In this document: in pieces, positions 7,137-15,182 of the stretch
How the letters are laid out: each line of letters opens with the position of its first letter
How positions within the stretch are numbered: position 1 is the first letter of the stretch
Source of the DNA: Candidatus Velthaea versatilis
GTDB lineage: Bacteria > Vulcanimicrobiota > Vulcanimicrobiia > Vulcanimicrobiales > Vulcanimicrobiaceae
Direction: 5' to 3'
Assembly: GCA_003134035.1 (NCBI GenBank)
Contig: PLAE01000182.1
Coordinates: forward strand, 24,945 to 66,212
DNA length: 41,268 nucleotides
The notes under the pieces: model-generated
Told to the model about the DNA's origin: nothing
The model's database searches: none
Seen by the model: the letters and a program-made list of their open reading frames with translations, nothing else
Made by a program: the position numbers and the translations under genes

Positions 7137-8723
7137 TCAAATCTTTCTCCATTCGCGCCCGTCGGCGGCGAGCAATCGTTCAGCCGAGGCCGGACCCTGT
7201 CCGCCCGCGGCATAGTTGGGGAAGGTTTCGTCGATCACGTCCTGCCACCGTTCGAGCACCGGCATCACGGCTCCCCACGCCGCCTCGACGGCATCCCAGC
7301 GAGTGAACAGCGTGGCGTCGCCGCGCATCGCGTCGCCGATGAGCCGCTCGTACGCCGGCGGCGAAGCGACGCCGAAGCCGGTTCCGTAGTTGAAGTCCAT
7401 GGAGACCGAGCGGATGTGCATCTTGGGGCCCGGCACCTTAGCCGAGAAACGCAGTGAGATGCCCTCTTCGGGCTGAATCTTCATCACGAGCACGTTGTTG
7501 TCGATCGTGTCGCCGAGCTCGCCGAAGAGCCGATGCGGGATCGACTTGAAGCGCACCGCGATCTCGGAGCCCTTGCGCGCGAGGCGTTTGCCCGATCGCA
7601 GATAGAACGGAACATCGGCCCAGCGCCAGTTGTCGATGTAGAGCTTGATCGCGGCGTATGTGTCGGTGTTGGAGTCGGGTGCCACATCGGGCTCCTCGCG
7701 ATAGCCCGCCACCGGCTTCCCGGCGATCGAGCCGGCGTCGTACTGGCCGCGCGCCGTATCGAGGAACACGCGGTTGCGGTCGATCGGCCGCAACGCGGTG
7801 AGGACTTTGAATTTCTCGTCGCGGATGGCCTCGAAGTCCGAGAGCGCCGGGGGTTCCATCGCCACGAGCGTCATGAGGTTCAAGACATGATTCTGAATCA
7901 TGTCGCGCATCGCTCCGGCGCTATCGTAGTAACCGCCGCGCAGCTCGACGCCGACCGTTTCGGCGGCGGTGATCTGAATCGAATCGACGTAGCGGCGATT
8001 CCAGAGCGGCTCGAAAATGACGTTGGCGAAGCGCAGCGCCATGATATCCTGCACCGGCTCCTTGCCCAAATAATGGTCGATCCGGTAGACTTGGCGCTCG
8101 TTGAAGACTTTCTCGACTTCGGACTGCAGGGCGCGCGCCGAATCGAGGTCGGTTCCGAACGGCTTTTCGATGATGATGCGCGTCCAGCCATCGCGGTTGT
8201 CGCGCGGTCCGAGGCCCGACTGCTCGATCATGTTGATGATCGGCGAAAACAGCGATGGCGGGGTCGAGAGATAGAACAGCCGGTTGGACTTCGTGCCCAG
8301 CACCTTATCGTTGTTTTCGAGATGTTCGCGCAACGAGCGGAAGCAGGCGACGTCGTCGAAATCGCCGCTGATGTAGGAGATGCGCTTCTCGAAGTCGCCC
8401 CACATCGGTTCTTTGGCCGGCCCGCTGCGCGAGAACTCGTCGATCGATTTCTTCATCTCGGCGCGAAACTGCTCGTCGGTGTAGCTGCTGCGCGAGAATC
8501 CCACGATGCCGAAGTCGCTGGGCAGCATGTCTTCGAGGCGCAAGTTGTACATCGCGGGCAGCAGCATCCGTTTCATGAGGTCGCCGCTGGCGCCGAAAAA
8601 GATGATATTACACGGGTCTTGGAGGCGATTCGAATCGATGCCCGCGCGCAGCGGATTCGGCCGCGGGCGGTTGACCGGCGCGGTCGGACGGGTCAGGGTC
8701 GCGGCCGAGGAACTATCGGACAC
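7137..8723 (-). CDS. zwf: Glucose-6-phosphate 1-dehydrogenase
   Basis: This 528-residue enzyme oxidises glucose 6-phosphate to 6-phosphogluconolactone with reduction of NADP+. Visible landmarks are the dinucleotide-binding FFGASGDLMKR (42-52), EKPFGTDLDSA (186-196) and the signature RIDHYLGKE (214-222), which contains substrate-binding Lys. The GTG start at 8723 has an excellent GGAGG six bases upstream. The roughly 35 residues before the Rossmann strand form a Ser/Thr/Pro-rich extension. It is followed by opcA with a one-base gap and preceded by about 330 bases of non-coding DNA, so it may have its own promoter within the cluster. Confidence 0.97.
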   Translation of the reverse strand: MSDSSSAATLTRPTAPVNRPRPNPLRAGIDSNRLQDPCNIIFFGASGDLMKRMLLPAMYNLRLEDMLPSDFGIVGFSRSSYTDEQFRAEMKKSIDEFSRSGPAKEPMWGDFEKRISYISGDFDDVACFRSLREHLENNDKVLGTKSNRLFYLSTPPSLFSPIINMIEQSGLGPRDNRDGWTRIIIEKPFGTDLDSARALQSEVEKVFNERQVYRIDHYLGKEPVQDIMALRFANVIFEPLWNRRYVDSIQITAAETVGVELRGGYYDSAGAMRDMIQNHVLNLMTLVAMEPPALSDFEAIRDEKFKVLTALRPIDRNRVFLDTARGQYDAGSIAGKPVAGYREEPDVAPDSNTDTYAAIKLYIDNWRWADVPFYLRSGKRLARKGSEIAVRFKSIPHRLFGELGDTIDNNVLVMKIQPEEGISLRFSAKVPGPKMHIRSVSMDFNYGTGFGVASPPAYERLIGDAMRGDATLFTRWDAVEAAWGAVMPVLERWQDVIDETFPNYAAGGQGPASAERLLAADGREWRKI

Positions 8724-9052
8724 CGCCGACCTCCGGGTTGACGAGGTGAGCGCCGAACCAACGGGGCAGCGCGGCGATCAGGGTGGCGCACAATAAATCG
8801 GCCGGCCGCGCTTGGTTATCACGTCGAACACGCACATACGTTCGCATATATTTGCCTATCACCTTGCTCAACAGTTCAAGGCCCCCGGTCGCGGGGTTCC
8901 CGCAGAGAGTGGCCGGTCGTTGGTGGCACGTCGGTTGGCGGCGCCCATCGCTTGGGTCATTGCACGGCGGCGCGGAAGAGTATGTTGTCCTTTTGGCGCA
9001 ACGCGTCGCCCCGCGATCCTTTCGTTCCCTCTGCCGCCCGCGTGGGAGTTCG
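8724..9052. other. Non-coding gap between tal and zwf
   Basis: About 330 bases separate the tal stop from the zwf start, unusual in this otherwise tight cluster. I see no credible gene in either strand; open frames here are Arg/Pro-rich and lack ribosome sites. Bases 8821-8860 are noticeably more A+T-rich than their surroundings and hold a candidate minus-strand promoter for zwf. A weak stem (CCCC/GGGG, near 8882-8896) could contribute to a tal terminator but has no T-tract. Confidence 0.6.
8843..8871 (-). promoter_or_regulatory. Candidate zwf promoter
   Basis: On the minus strand TTGAGC (8871-8866) is followed after 15 bases by TATATG (8850-8845) or after 17 by TATGCG (8848-8843). The site lies in the A+T-rich part of the tal-zwf gap, about 120 bases ahead of the zwf GTG. 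The match is modest and the spacing ambiguous. Confidence 0.3.
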
Positions 9053-10192
9053 TTAGCGGCCGGCTGCGACCGCCCCAGCCGCGAGCGCCTTCTGCTTCTT
9101 GGCGATCGCGTCGAGCATCTCGTCGAAGGAGTCGGCGAACGACTTGACCCCTTCGCGCACCAATTGCGCGGTCACGTCGGGCAGCGAAATGCCGGCCTTG
9201 GGCAACGCGGCGAGCGTCGCTTTCGCGCCGTCGAGATCCGCTTCGATCGTGTCGGCCACGATCTTGCCGTGGTCGAGCAGCCCATCGAGCGTCTGCGGCG
9301 GCACGGTGTTGACGGTGTCTTTGGCGACGAGGCCCTCGACGTACAGCAGGTCGCTGAACGCCGGGTTCTTCGTGCCGGTCGAGGCCCACAGCGGACGCTG
9401 CACATGGGCGCCCTTGCTCGTCCGCGCGTCGGCGAATGCCGGGCCTTCGAAGAGCTGCCGAAAACGCTGATACAGGAGTTTGCTGTTGGCGATCGCGGTT
9501 TTTCCGATATGCCCGCTAAGCGTCGTATCGCCGGCCTTGATTTTCGCGTCGAGCAGCTTGTCGACCGCGCTGTCGATCCGCGACACGAACACCGATGCCA
9601 CCGACGCGATCCGGTCGACCGGCAAGCCCGCTTTGATGCGGTCGTTGATGCCGTCGATGTAGGCTTGCGCTGCGGCTTCGTACGCCTCGATCGAGAACAG
9701 CAGCGTCACGTTGACGTTGATCCCCGCGGCGATCGACGCGCGGATCGCCGGACCGCCCTCAGGCGTCCCGGGGATCTTGATCATGACGTTGGGCCGGTCG
9801 ACGGCCTTCCACAAACGCGCGGCCGCGTCGATGGTGCCCTGCGTGTCGCGCGCGAGCGTCGGCGAAACTTCGAGCGACACGTAGCCGTCCAGACCGTTCG
9901 TCGACGCGTACAGCGCGGCGAACGCGTCGCACGCGCTGCGGATGTCCTGAATGGCGAGGGCCTCGAAAAGCGATGTCGGGTCGGACACTTTGCCGATGAG
10001 CGAACGCAGTTGGTCGTCGTAGTCGTCGCCGTGCCCGATCGCCTTCTCGAAGATCGTGGGGTTGGAGGTCATCCCGCGCAGTCCCTGATCGATGAGTGCT
10101 TTGAGTTCGCCCGAGGCGAACATCGAGCGGCGGATGTTGTCGAGCCAGATGCTCTGGCCGAAGGCGGTGAGTTGCTGCATCTGCGTTGCCAT
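9053..10192 (-). CDS. tal: Transaldolase (long, actinobacterial/cyanobacterial type)
   Basis: Transaldolase moves a dihydroxyacetone unit between sedoheptulose 7-phosphate and glyceraldehyde 3-phosphate. At 379 residues this belongs to the longer subfamily seen in mycobacteria and cyanobacteria rather than the 316-residue E. coli type. Visible motifs are SIWLDNIRRSM (14-24), GMTSNPTIFEKAI (40-52), the Schiff-base Lys139 in VMIKIPGTPEGGPAI, and GINVNVTLLFS just after. AAGGA lies eight bases ahead of the ATG at 10192. It follows tkt by 31 bases and is clearly in the same operon. Confidence 0.96.
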   Translation of the reverse strand: MATQMQQLTAFGQSIWLDNIRRSMFASGELKALIDQGLRGMTSNPTIFEKAIGHGDDYDDQLRSLIGKVSDPTSLFEALAIQDIRSACDAFAALYASTNGLDGYVSLEVSPTLARDTQGTIDAAARLWKAVDRPNVMIKIPGTPEGGPAIRASIAAGINVNVTLLFSIEAYEAAAQAYIDGINDRIKAGLPVDRIASVASVFVSRIDSAVDKLLDAKIKAGDTTLSGHIGKTAIANSKLLYQRFRQLFEGPAFADARTSKGAHVQRPLWASTGTKNPAFSDLLYVEGLVAKDTVNTVPPQTLDGLLDHGKIVADTIEADLDGAKATLAALPKAGISLPDVTAQLVREGVKSFADSFDEMLDAIAKKQKALAAGAVAAGR

Positions 10193-10223
10193 GATGCGTG
10201 TCCTTTTCTAGCTCTCGTTCGAG

Positions 10224-12215
10224 CTAAACTTGGGAAAGTAGTCCGGCCGCCACGTCGGCGACATGTTCTGGGGTGAAGCCGTATTCTTTCGCGATCGCCG
10301 GCGCCGGTGCCGACGTGCCGAAGTGATCGAGTCCGATCGCGATGCCGCGATCGCCGGTGTAGTGCGACCAGCCGATGGTCGCGCCGGCTTCGATCGAGAC
10401 CCGCGCTTTGATGCTGGGCGGCAGGACGCTGTCGCGATACGCCTGATCTTGCGCCTCGAAGAGCGACCAGGAAGGCAGCGAAACGACGCGCGTCTTGATG
10501 CTCTTGCCGGCCAGCACTTTGGCCGCGTCGACGGCCAGCGACACTTCCGAACCGGTCGCGATCAGAATGAGGTCGGGCGTCCCGTCGCTGTCGACGAGGA
10601 CGTAGCCGCCCTTGCCGACGGCCGCATTGCGCGCGCCCAAGAACGGGAGCTTTTGGCGCGAGAGGATCAGCGCCCACGGTCCGGTGCCGGGCTGGATCGC
10701 CAGCTTCCAGGCTTCGAGTGTTTCGAGCGCGTCGGCCGGGCGCACGACTTGCACGTTGGGCGTCGAACGCAGCATCGCGAGCTGTTCGATGGGCTGGTGC
10801 GTCGGGCCGTCTTCGCCTAGGAACACCGAGTCGTGCGTAAACACGTAGATCGAGCGGATCTTGTTGATGGCGGCCAGCCGCAGCGCGGGTTTGAGGTAGT
10901 CCGCGAAGTTGAAGAACGTGGCGCAAAACGGCAGCAGCCCGCCGTGTAAGGCGATGCCGTTGAGGGCCGCCGCCATCGCGTGTTCGCGCACGCCGAAGTG
11001 GATGTTGCGCCCGGCGTACGACTCAGGCTGGAAGTCGCCGAACCCCTTGAGATACGTCTTCGTCGACGGATCGAGGTCGGCCGAGCCGCCGACGAGTTCG
11101 GGTAAGTTGCCGGCGATCGCGTTCATGACGGTGCCGCCGGCCTCGCGCGTGGCCACGCTGCCGTTTTCGGCCGTGAACGTCGGCCAAGCCAGCGTGTCCG
11201 GCAGCTTACCGTCGCGCGCGCGCTCGAACTGCGCGGCCAGCGCGCCGTTGGCGGCCTTCCAGCGCGCATAGCGCGCGTTCCATTCGCCTTGCAGCTTGGC
11301 GCCGCGCGCCTTGGCTTCGGTCGCGATCGCCGCGGCTTCGGGCGGCACGAGGAAGGCCGGCTCGGCCGGCCAGCCCAAGGCGGCCTTCGTTTTGGCGACG
11401 TTGTCGACGCCCAGCGGCTCACCGTGGGCGCCGAACGTATTGGCTTTGGGCGAGCCGTAGCCGATGATCGAGCGCACCAAGATCAGCGAGGGTTTGTCGG
11501 TGACGGCTTGCGCGGCCGCGAGCGCGTTATCGATCGTCGGGACGTCGTTGGCGAATTCGGTTCCGACGAACTGGGTGTGCCAGCCGTAGGATTCAAACCG
11601 CTGCTGCACGCTTTCGGTAAACGTGATCTCGGTATTGCCGGCCAGCGAAATCTTGTTGTCGTCGTAGAGCGCGATGAGCTTGCCCAGCCCCAAGTGACCG
11701 GCGAGCGAGGCCGCCTCCGCGGAGACGCCTTCCATGAGGTCGCCGTCGCCGACCAACACGTACGTGTGGTGATCGACGATCGTCTCGCCTTTGTTGTACG
11801 TCGCGGCGAGGTGCGCTTCGGCGATGGCGATGCCGACGGCGTTGGCGAAGCCCTGGCCGAGCGGACCGGTCGTGACTTCGACGCCCGGGGTGTGATGATA
11901 CTCGGGATGGCCCGGCGTCTTGCTGCCGAGCTGACGGAACGCCTTGAGATCGTCGAGCGAGAGATCGTAGCCGTACAGGTGCAGCAACGCGTAGAGCAAC
12001 GCCGAGCCGTGACCGGCGCTGAGAATGAAGCGGTCCCGGTCGAACCACGTCGGATCTGCCGGATTGAAGCGCAGCCGGTTCTGCCAGAGCGCATAAGCCA
12101 TCGCGGCCGCGCCGAGCGGTAGTCCCGGATGGCCGGAATTTGCTTTCTGCACCGCGTCGACGGCAAGAAAGCGTATTGCATTGATGCGCGTCTCGTCTGC
12201 TGCTGTGTTCGCCAT
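10224..12215 (-). CDS. tkt: Transketolase
   Basis: This 663-residue thiamine-diphosphate enzyme transfers two-carbon ketol units in the non-oxidative pentose-phosphate pathway. The N-terminal domain has [20 protein letters not shown] (about 22-41), [38 protein letters not shown] and the cofactor/metal motif [19 protein letters not shown]. The pyrimidine domain has [20 protein letters not shown], with the Glu that activates the cofactor. Length is normal. GGGAG lies four bases before the ATG at 12215. It is the first gene of the pentose-phosphate cluster and is divergent from dapD, with 138 bases between the two starts. Confidence 0.97.
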   Translation of the reverse strand: MANTAADETRINAIRFLAVDAVQKANSGHPGLPLGAAAMAYALWQNRLRFNPADPTWFDRDRFILSAGHGSALLYALLHLYGYDLSLDDLKAFRQLGSKTPGHPEYHHTPGVEVTTGPLGQGFANAVGIAIAEAHLAATYNKGETIVDHHTYVLVGDGDLMEGVSAEAASLAGHLGLGKLIALYDDNKISLAGNTEITFTESVQQRFESYGWHTQFVGTEFANDVPTIDNALAAAQAVTDKPSLILVRSIIGYGSPKANTFGAHGEPLGVDNVAKTKAALGWPAEPAFLVPPEAAAIATEAKARGAKLQGEWNARYARWKAANGALAAQFERARDGKLPDTLAWPTFTAENGSVATREAGGTVMNAIAGNLPELVGGSADLDPSTKTYLKGFGDFQPESYAGRNIHFGVREHAMAAALNGIALHGGLLPFCATFFNFADYLKPALRLAAINKIRSIYVFTHDSVFLGEDGPTHQPIEQLAMLRSTPNVQVVRPADALETLEAWKLAIQPGTGPWALILSRQKLPFLGARNAAVGKGGYVLVDSDGTPDLILIATGSEVSLAVDAAKVLAGKSIKTRVVSLPSWSLFEAQDQAYRDSVLPPSIKARVSIEAGATIGWSHYTGDRGIAIGLDHFGTSAPAPAIAKEYGFTPEHVADVAAGLLSQV

Positions 12216-12353
12216 AGAACTCCCGTATGCGGTTGGTGGTGCGCACCGCGATCCGGGTGCGTGCCCGACCGAGGTTCGCTTCTCACCACGCCATCCTTCT
12301 CATACCCAGTATGGACGGGGTGCTCTCGCGGTGGCGGTCAAAGTGGGGCTCCA

Positions 12354-13187
12354 ATGGATGTGGCGGAACTCGAATCAGCGATCGTGGCCCTCGCCGAACG
12401 GCCCGCGGAGATCAAGAAGAAACGCGGCAAGGTGATCGACCGGGTCATCGCGTTGCTCGACAGCGGCGAAATCCGGGTTTGCGAGCCGATCGACGGCCAC
12501 TGGGTCACCCACGCTTGGATCAAGCGGGCGATTCTGATGTATTTTCAACGCCTGGACTCCGTGCCGATCAACCCCGGCAAACGCCGTACCGACGGCCCGA
12601 GTTATTTCGACAAGCTGCCGACGAAGCGAAATTTCGCGGTCGCCGGCGCGCGTTGCGTTCCCGGCGGAATCGCTCGCTACGGCTCGTTTCTGGGCCCCGG
12701 CAGTATTTTGATGCCGAGTTTTGTCAATATTGGCGCGTACGTCGATGCGGGCTCGATGGTCGACACCTGGGCCACGGTCGGCTCGTGCGCGCAGATCGGA
12801 AAGAACGTGCACCTGTCGGGCGGCGTCGGCATCGGCGGGGTCCTCGAACCGCCGCAGGCGCAGCCGGTCGTCATCGAGGACGGCGCGTTCGTCGGCTCGC
12901 GCTGTATCGTGGTGGAGGGCGTGCTCGTTGAGCGCGAAGCCGTGCTCGGAGCCGGCGTCGTGCTGACCGCTTCAACGCCGATCATCGACGTCCGCGGGAG
13001 CGAACCGGTGACGAGCAAAGGCCGCATCGAGGCGCGCAGCGTTGTGATTCCGGGCACAATTCCTAAGCGCTTCCCGGCCGGCGAATTCGGTGTGCCCTGC
13101 GCGCTGGTGATCGGAACCCGCGGGGAGTCGACCGATCGGAAGACCTCGCTCAACGCGGTCCTGCGCGATTACGACGTCGCGGTGTGA
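12354..13187 (+). CDS. dapD: 2,3,4,5-tetrahydropyridine-2,6-dicarboxylate N-succinyltransferase
   Basis: DapD succinylates tetrahydrodipicolinate using succinyl-CoA, in the lysine/meso-diaminopimelate pathway. The 277-residue product has the helical N-terminal domain (1-100) with the substrate segment KRTDGPSYFDKLP-like region and then the left-handed beta-helix of hexapeptide repeats (GARCVPGGIARYGSFLGPGS, NIGAYVDAGSMVDTWATVGS, GVGIGGVLEPPQAQPVVIED). I took the ATG at 12354 because it gives the normal length. The Shine-Dalgarno is weak (GGGGC). The frame is open further upstream but overlaps the tkt promoter region and has no family match. The gene is 19 bases from a likely downstream pathway aminotransferase. 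Confidence 0.95.
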   Translation: MDVAELESAIVALAERPAEIKKKRGKVIDRVIALLDSGEIRVCEPIDGHWVTHAWIKRAILMYFQRLDSVPINPGKRRTDGPSYFDKLPTKRNFAVAGARCVPGGIARYGSFLGPGSILMPSFVNIGAYVDAGSMVDTWATVGSCAQIGKNVHLSGGVGIGGVLEPPQAQPVVIEDGAFVGSRCIVVEGVLVEREAVLGAGVVLTASTPIIDVRGSEPVTSKGRIEARSVVIPGTIPKRFPAGEFGVPCALVIGTRGESTDRKTSLNAVLRDYDVAV

Positions 13188-13206
13188 TCGCGGCGGCGCG
13201 TCGGGG

Positions 13207-14322
13207 ATGAACCCCAAGCTCGCGACGATCGAACCGTCGCTGATTCGGGCGCTGGCGGCGAAAAAAAAGCCGGAGTCGATCGACCTTGGCCTGGGCGAAC
13301 CGACGTTGCTGCCGCAGGCGCGCTTCATCGAGTCGGCGACGCGCTGGGCCGTGCGTTCGGGCCTAAAATATACACCCAATGCGGGCGATCCCGCGACGCG
13401 CGCGCGCATCGCCGCGCACTACGCGTACCCGGGTTTGGGCGCCGCCGCCAACGTGTGCATGACGACCGGCTCGCAAGAAGCGGTGTATGTTGCCGTGAAG
13501 GCGCTGCTCGATCCCGCCGCGGACGAAATTTTGGTCGTCGAGCCGGCGTACCCGGCGTATCTCAAGATCGCGCAGCTCGAGGGGATCGCGGCGCGCGGCG
13601 TCGCGCTGAGCGCCGCGAGTGGGTTTCGTTTTGATGTCGATGCGATCGCCGCGGCGATCGGACCGCGCACCCGCATGATCGTGATTGGCTCGCCGGCAAA
13701 TCCGACCGGCCGCGTGATCACGCGCGCCGACGCGCAACGGCTCGCCGCCGTGCTGGGCGCACGTTCCGGTCCGCCGATCTGGGTGCTGCACGACGAGATC
13801 TATCGCGAATTGACATATGTCGAGGATGCCGGTTCGCTCGCCGCGGTGTATCCCTATACGATCGTTGCGAATTCGCTCTCGAAATCCAACGCGCTCACGG
13901 GCTTGCGAGTCGGTTGGGCGCTCGCGCCGTCGCCGGCGATCGAGGCGATCGTGCAAATTCATGCCTGGGTGACGTCGACGGCGAGCACGTTCGCGCAGCG
14001 CGTCGCGTTCGAGATTTTCGGCGAGCCGGGGGCGCTCGTCGAGCAAGCCGCCTGGTACGCACGTCAGCGCGCCGGCGTGCTCGAGATCCTGCGCGCGGGT
14101 GAACTCGAATTCGTCGAACCCGACGGCTCGTTCTACGTTTGCGTGAAGCTCGCGCGCGGGGGCGACTCGGTCGCCGCGGCGCACACGCTCGTGGATCACC
14201 ACGGCGTCGTCGCGATCCCCGGCCGCATCTTCGGTTCGACGCTCGAAGGCTGGCTGCGCTTGAGTTTCGTCGCTCCGCTCGACCAATTCGCCGAGGGCGT
14301 GCGGCGCATCGCCGCGCTGTAA
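13207..14322 (+). CDS. Class I/II PLP-dependent aminotransferase (DapC candidate)
   Basis: This 371-residue fold-type I aminotransferase shows LGLGEPTLLPQARF near 27-40, KYTPNAGDPATRARIAAHY (substrate loop), MTTGSQEAVYVAVKALLDP, SPANPTGRV (Asn165), LHDEIYRELTY (Asp196, Tyr199), the cofactor Lys226 in NSLSKSNALTGLRVGW and Arg234. Directly following dapD by 19 bases, it most likely performs the next step, conversion of N-succinyl-2-amino-6-ketopimelate to N-succinyl-LL-diaminopimelate (DapC role). That substrate is inferred from context; the fold alone would also allow an aspartate or aromatic aminotransferase. GGGG lies just ahead of the ATG. Confidence 0.88.
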   Translation: MNPKLATIEPSLIRALAAKKKPESIDLGLGEPTLLPQARFIESATRWAVRSGLKYTPNAGDPATRARIAAHYAYPGLGAAANVCMTTGSQEAVYVAVKALLDPAADEILVVEPAYPAYLKIAQLEGIAARGVALSAASGFRFDVDAIAAAIGPRTRMIVIGSPANPTGRVITRADAQRLAAVLGARSGPPIWVLHDEIYRELTYVEDAGSLAAVYPYTIVANSLSKSNALTGLRVGWALAPSPAIEAIVQIHAWVTSTASTFAQRVAFEIFGEPGALVEQAAWYARQRAGVLEILRAGELEFVEPDGSFYVCVKLARGGDSVAAAHTLVDHHGVVAIPGRIFGSTLEGWLRLSFVAPLDQFAEGVRRIAAL

Positions 14323-14377
14323 CCTGGACTTGCGCGGAACGCCGCGCGAGTGGTATCGGTCGGAACTGATCGCTAGT

Positions 14378-14455
14378 GGGTCGACTTCGTCGACCCTTCG
14401 CGTTTGCGGCTTCGCCGCAAGCCGCCCGTCGTCACGTGTCGGGTAAACCCGACAC
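14378..14455. terminator. Array of three consecutive hairpins between convergent genes (includes REP-like copy 2)
   Basis: Three perfect stems stand in a row between the aminotransferase stop and the convergent gene stop at 14460. Stem one is GGGTCGAC-TTC-GTCGACCC (14378-14396). Stem two is TTGCGGC-TTC-GCCGCAA with flanks extending to 14400-14425, the second copy of the element at 6046-6071. Stem three is GTGTCGGGT-AA-ACCCGACAC (14436-14455). No T-tract follows any of them. Position suggests a bidirectional terminator or mRNA 3'-end stabiliser; the repeated middle unit suggests a palindromic mobile repeat. Confidence 0.7.
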
Positions 14456-14459
14456 ACTC

Positions 14460-15134
14460 CTAGAATGATACCGTAACGTCAATCGAACGATTTGGCTCGC
14501 CTACCAAATTGAACGGATCAGCCCCCGCCTGGGGACCGAGCTGGAACACGGTCGTTGGTTCACCGTTGTCGGCTGCGGCATACATCTCGAATGCCGGAAA
14601 CGGTTCGACGGTGCCGACAAAACGAACCGTCCGTCCGACGGGATCGATCATTGCGGTGCCAAGCATGTCGATGTCGGGCGACGTGAGACATGGATTGTTC
14701 CCCGCATCGTCAAGATCGATTTGAACCAGATTGGGGTTCGGGTCGGTGCAGAGGCCGCCTTGAGGGTCAACCGTCACGTTTCCGCGCAGATTCGACCACT
14801 CCATTCGTGAAGTACTCGCAGTTGCATCCATTATCGTGGCCCCACTGCCGCAGTCAATGCGATGAGTCGGAAAGCACTGATGAAACTGAAAGTTGATTGA
14901 GGGACCGGATATGGCGATTTCCACCTCCGAATGCATGCGTGACGGTGCATGAATATCCGAAGAAAAGTCGCGATTGTCGGTGCGATAGCAGTCACCTCCG
15001 CCGGGAACGAGAGGCGGTCCTTTGACCATCGTTCCAGTGTCGGGAGCGGACATCGTGATATCCGATACCTCGGCGGGGATGAAAGCATTGATCCAGAGTT
15101 TCACGGTGCTAATAGCTGTGGGACTGTTAACCAC
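14460..15134 (-). CDS. Protein D: uncharacterised leaderless, cysteine-containing protein
   Basis: This is a 224-residue protein of unknown function with a GTG start. The N terminus reads STVKLWINAFIPAEV and the C-terminal third GTVEPFPAFEMYAAADN, a pattern I associate loosely with uncharacterised bacterial families (DUF3238-like), without certainty. There are five cysteines (49, 87, 95, 129, 149) and many Asp/Pro/Gly turns, as in an extracellular beta-sandwich, yet there is no signal peptide or membrane segment. It is the last gene of a four-gene operon (C, A, B, D), 43 bases after B. Its end abuts the triple hairpin array. I cannot assign a biochemical role. Confidence 0.7.
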   Translation of the reverse strand: MVNSPTAISTVKLWINAFIPAEVSDITMSAPDTGTMVKGPPLVPGGGDCYRTDNRDFSSDIHAPSRMHSEVEIAISGPSINFQFHQCFPTHRIDCGSGATIMDATASTSRMEWSNLRGNVTVDPQGGLCTDPNPNLVQIDLDDAGNNPCLTSPDIDMLGTAMIDPVGRTVRFVGTVEPFPAFEMYAAADNGEPTTVFQLGPQAGADPFNLVGEPNRSIDVTVSF

Positions 15135-15152
15135 TTGACCCGAACACCTTAG

Positions 15153-15182
15153 AGATTGCGTTCATTAAAGATTGCGTTCATT
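15153..15182. repeat. 14-base direct repeat across the stop codon of gene B
   Basis: AGATTGCGTTCATT occurs at 15153-15166 and again at 15169-15182, two bases apart. The second copy contains the TGA stop of gene B. It looks like a short slippage duplication just after the gene, leaving a 43-base gap before D. Confidence 0.8.

Noticed and set aside
7533-8741. Plus-strand open frame of about 400 codons opposite zwf
   Set aside because: It is an antisense shadow of a certain enzyme gene. High G+C leaves few stop codons; composition is Arg/Val/His-rich with no domain.
8783-10276. Plus-strand open frame of nearly 500 codons opposite tal
   Set aside because: Same reason: shadow of a clear transaldolase gene, no ribosome site or family motif.
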